NCBI RefSeq assembly: GCF_001690655.1
Contig: NZ_LZHQ01000011.1
Coordinates: 62,001 to 126,000 of the forward strand
DNA from: Gilliamella sp. Occ3-1
Lineage (GTDB): Bacteria; Pseudomonadota; Gammaproteobacteria; Enterobacterales; Orbaceae
Reading direction: 5' to 3'
DNA: 64,000 bases
Shown in pieces: positions 62,824 through 64,000 of this stretch; positions within the stretch are counted from its first letter, which is position 1, and the number at the start of each line of letters is the position of its first letter. Under the pieces are notes generated by a model. The model was not told the origin of the DNA. It searched no databases and saw nothing but the letters and a program-made list of their open reading frames with translations. Both the position numbers and the translations under genes were made by a program.

Positions 62824-62873
62824 TATTTTAGTCTTTTGACACCAAAATTCCTTTCCGTCAAAAGGCTAAAATA
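62824..62873. repeat. 17-bp inverted repeat between ldh and ilvA
   Basis: TATTTTAGTCTTTTGAC (62824-62840) and GTCAAAAGGCTAAAATA (62857-62873) pair at 16 of 17 positions around a 16-nt loop. It lies between converging genes and could end both transcripts, though neither side has a clear T-run at the stem base. Confidence 0.6.
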
Positions 62874-62898
62874 CGAAACCATCACAACCTGACTAAAT

Positions 62899-62921
62899 CT
62901 ATCCACCTTATAGGCGGATAG
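62899..62921 (-). terminator. Hairpin after ilvA
   Basis: CTATCCACC / GGCGGATAG (one mismatch) with a 5-nt loop, 19 bp past the ilvA stop on the minus strand. The following bases are moderately T-rich on that strand. Confidence 0.5.
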
Positions 62922-62939
62922 TAATTACTAATTTTAACC

Positions 62940-64000
62940 TTAATTAGTTAAAAACAGTTTAAGCGAAGGATTATGTGTTTCGTTGTGGAAACCATAATCG
63001 AGTTCAGTTAGGTGTTGATTAAACTGGTTAAGGGTTGATTCGTCGATTTCAAACGCGGCAAGTACACGACCATAATCGGTACCGTGGCTACGATAGTGGA
63101 ACATTGATATATTCCAATTAGTCCCTAACGTTTGTAAGAATTTAAGCAACGCTCCTTGCGATTCAGGGAACTCAAAACTGTATACTTGTTCTTGAAGCGG
63201 TTTGCAAGGTTTGCCACCAATCATGTAGCGTACATGTAGTTTTGCCATTTCGTCTTCGGTTAGATCCACGACAGGGTATTTTGCAGCAGCAAATTCTTGT
63301 ATAATTTCATCTTTTTCTTCACTTTTCGAAATTTTTATTCCCACAAAAATACAAGCAGATTTTTCATCATGATAGCGGTAATTAAATTCGGTTACTGCGC
63401 GTCCACCTAATAGCTGACAGAAACTTAAAAAACTGCCTTTCTTCTCTGGGATGGTGACTGCTAATAGCGCTTCACGTTTTTCGCCTAATTCACAGCGTTC
63501 TGATACATAGCGCAAGCTGTGGAAGTTTAAATTAGCGCCCGACAGTATATGAGCAAGTTTTTCACCACAGATGTTATGCTGATCGACATATTTTTTTAGT
63601 CCAGCTAATGCTACTGCGCCAGATGGTTCAGCTATTGCACGTACATCGTCAAATAAGTCTTTCACTGCAGCGCAAATTTCGTCGCTATTCACGGTAATAA
63701 TATCATCAATATATTGTCGGCAAAGTCTGAATGTTTCATCGCCAATTCGTTTGACAGCAACGCCTTCAGCAAAGAGTCCGACACGCTCTAAATCAACAGG
63801 GTGACCTGCATCTAATGCAGCTTTTAAGCAAGCTGAGTCTTTAGGCTCAACAGCAATAACTTTGATTGATGGCATGATTTGTTTGATTAACACTGCAATG
63901 CCTGCGGCAAGCCCACCACCACCAACAGGTACAAAGATTCGGTCAAGTTTTGCATTTTGTTGTAATAGTTCCATAGCAATACTACCTTGCCCAGCAATTA
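62940..64000 (-). CDS. ilvA: Threonine deaminase, C-terminal part (5' partial)
   Basis: The frame runs off the window end: before the internal ATG 63974 it reads IAGQGSIA in frame, so the N-terminal half with the pyridoxal Lys is outside. Seen are the end of the PLP fold with the phosphate loop PVGGGGLAAGIAV and the serine/threonine-binding region, then two ACT-like regulatory domains (from about residue 165 of this part) as in biosynthetic IlvA, which isoleucine inhibits. Confidence 0.95.
   Translation of the reverse strand, partial: IAGQGSIAMELLQQNAKLDRIFVPVGGGGLAAGIAVLIKQIMPSIKVIAVEPKDSACLKAALDAGHPVDLERVGLFAEGVAVKRIGDETFRLCRQYIDDIITVNSDEICAAVKDLFDDVRAIAEPSGAVALAGLKKYVDQHNICGEKLAHILSGANLNFHSLRYVSERCELGEKREALLAVTIPEKKGSFLSFCQLLGGRAVTEFNYRYHDEKSACIFVGIKISKSEEKDEIIQEFAAAKYPVVDLTEDEMAKLHVRYMIGGKPCKPLQEQVYSFEFPESQGALLKFLQTLGTNWNISMFHYRSHGTDYGRVLAAFEIDESTLNQFNQHLTELDYGFHNETHNPSLKLFLTN

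Overview
The window is AT-rich gammaproteobacterial chromosome. Gene content and many gene orders match enterobacteria: the trpE-GD-CF-B-A operon with a trpL attenuator, metY-rimP-nusA-infB-rbfA-truB, ppdA-ppdB-ygdB-ppdC, usg-truA, opgG-opgH and zapA-6S RNA-ygfA. Other neighbourhoods are rearranged relative to Escherichia coli: dxs sits next to zapA, btsS-btsR-btsT are contiguous, and truB is not followed by rpsO. With the strong A+T bias, this suggests the Orbaceae, most likely a Gilliamella-type insect-gut symbiont. That assignment is an inference from composition and protein resemblance, not a database result.

Layout. 1-4570: an ascorbate/galactitol-type PTS operon (PRD/EIIA regulator, EIIB, EIIC) with a TPR-like protein, a class II sugar-bisphosphate aldolase and a P-loop kinase; its substrate is unknown. 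4631-10488: catalase, then on the minus strand xseB-ispA-dxs-zapA, 6S RNA and 5-formyl-THF cyclo-ligase. 10555-20186: rmuC, epmA, the opgGH glucan genes with an upstream lipoprotein, a yecH-like gene and RNase II. 20323-24651: ybfF-like esterase, four prepilin-like genes, dapD and yajQ. 24864-25251: a collapsed GH3 beta-glucosidase pseudogene. 25309-30188: the BtsS/BtsR pyruvate-sensing two-component system and its BtsT transporter. 30435-32278: yqfB, an NfeD-like gene and qmcA. 32393-39254: the complete trp operon with a TrpR operator and a Trp-Trp leader peptide. 39475-45788: initiator tRNA and the nusA-infB operon.

46359-53285 is the accessory region. It is a decayed two-partner-secretion / contact-dependent-inhibition (CDI) locus. 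A TpsB/CdiB cut off after its POTRA part is followed by three different toxin-immunity cassettes and the stub of a fourth module. Two cassettes share a 493-bp VENN pretoxin block without length change, and a roughly 300-bp spacer occurs twice. A kptA gene (RNA 2'-phosphotransferase) lies in reverse orientation between cassettes. No full-length CdiA and no complete CdiB remain in the window, so the cassettes look like orphan toxin-immunity modules that can recombine.

53294-64000: a LacI regulator, usg-truA, dnaB, the sitABCD-type Mn/Fe ABC transporter behind a Fur-like box, an L-lactate-dehydrogenase-family gene, and the C-terminal part of threonine deaminase ilvA, which runs off the window end.
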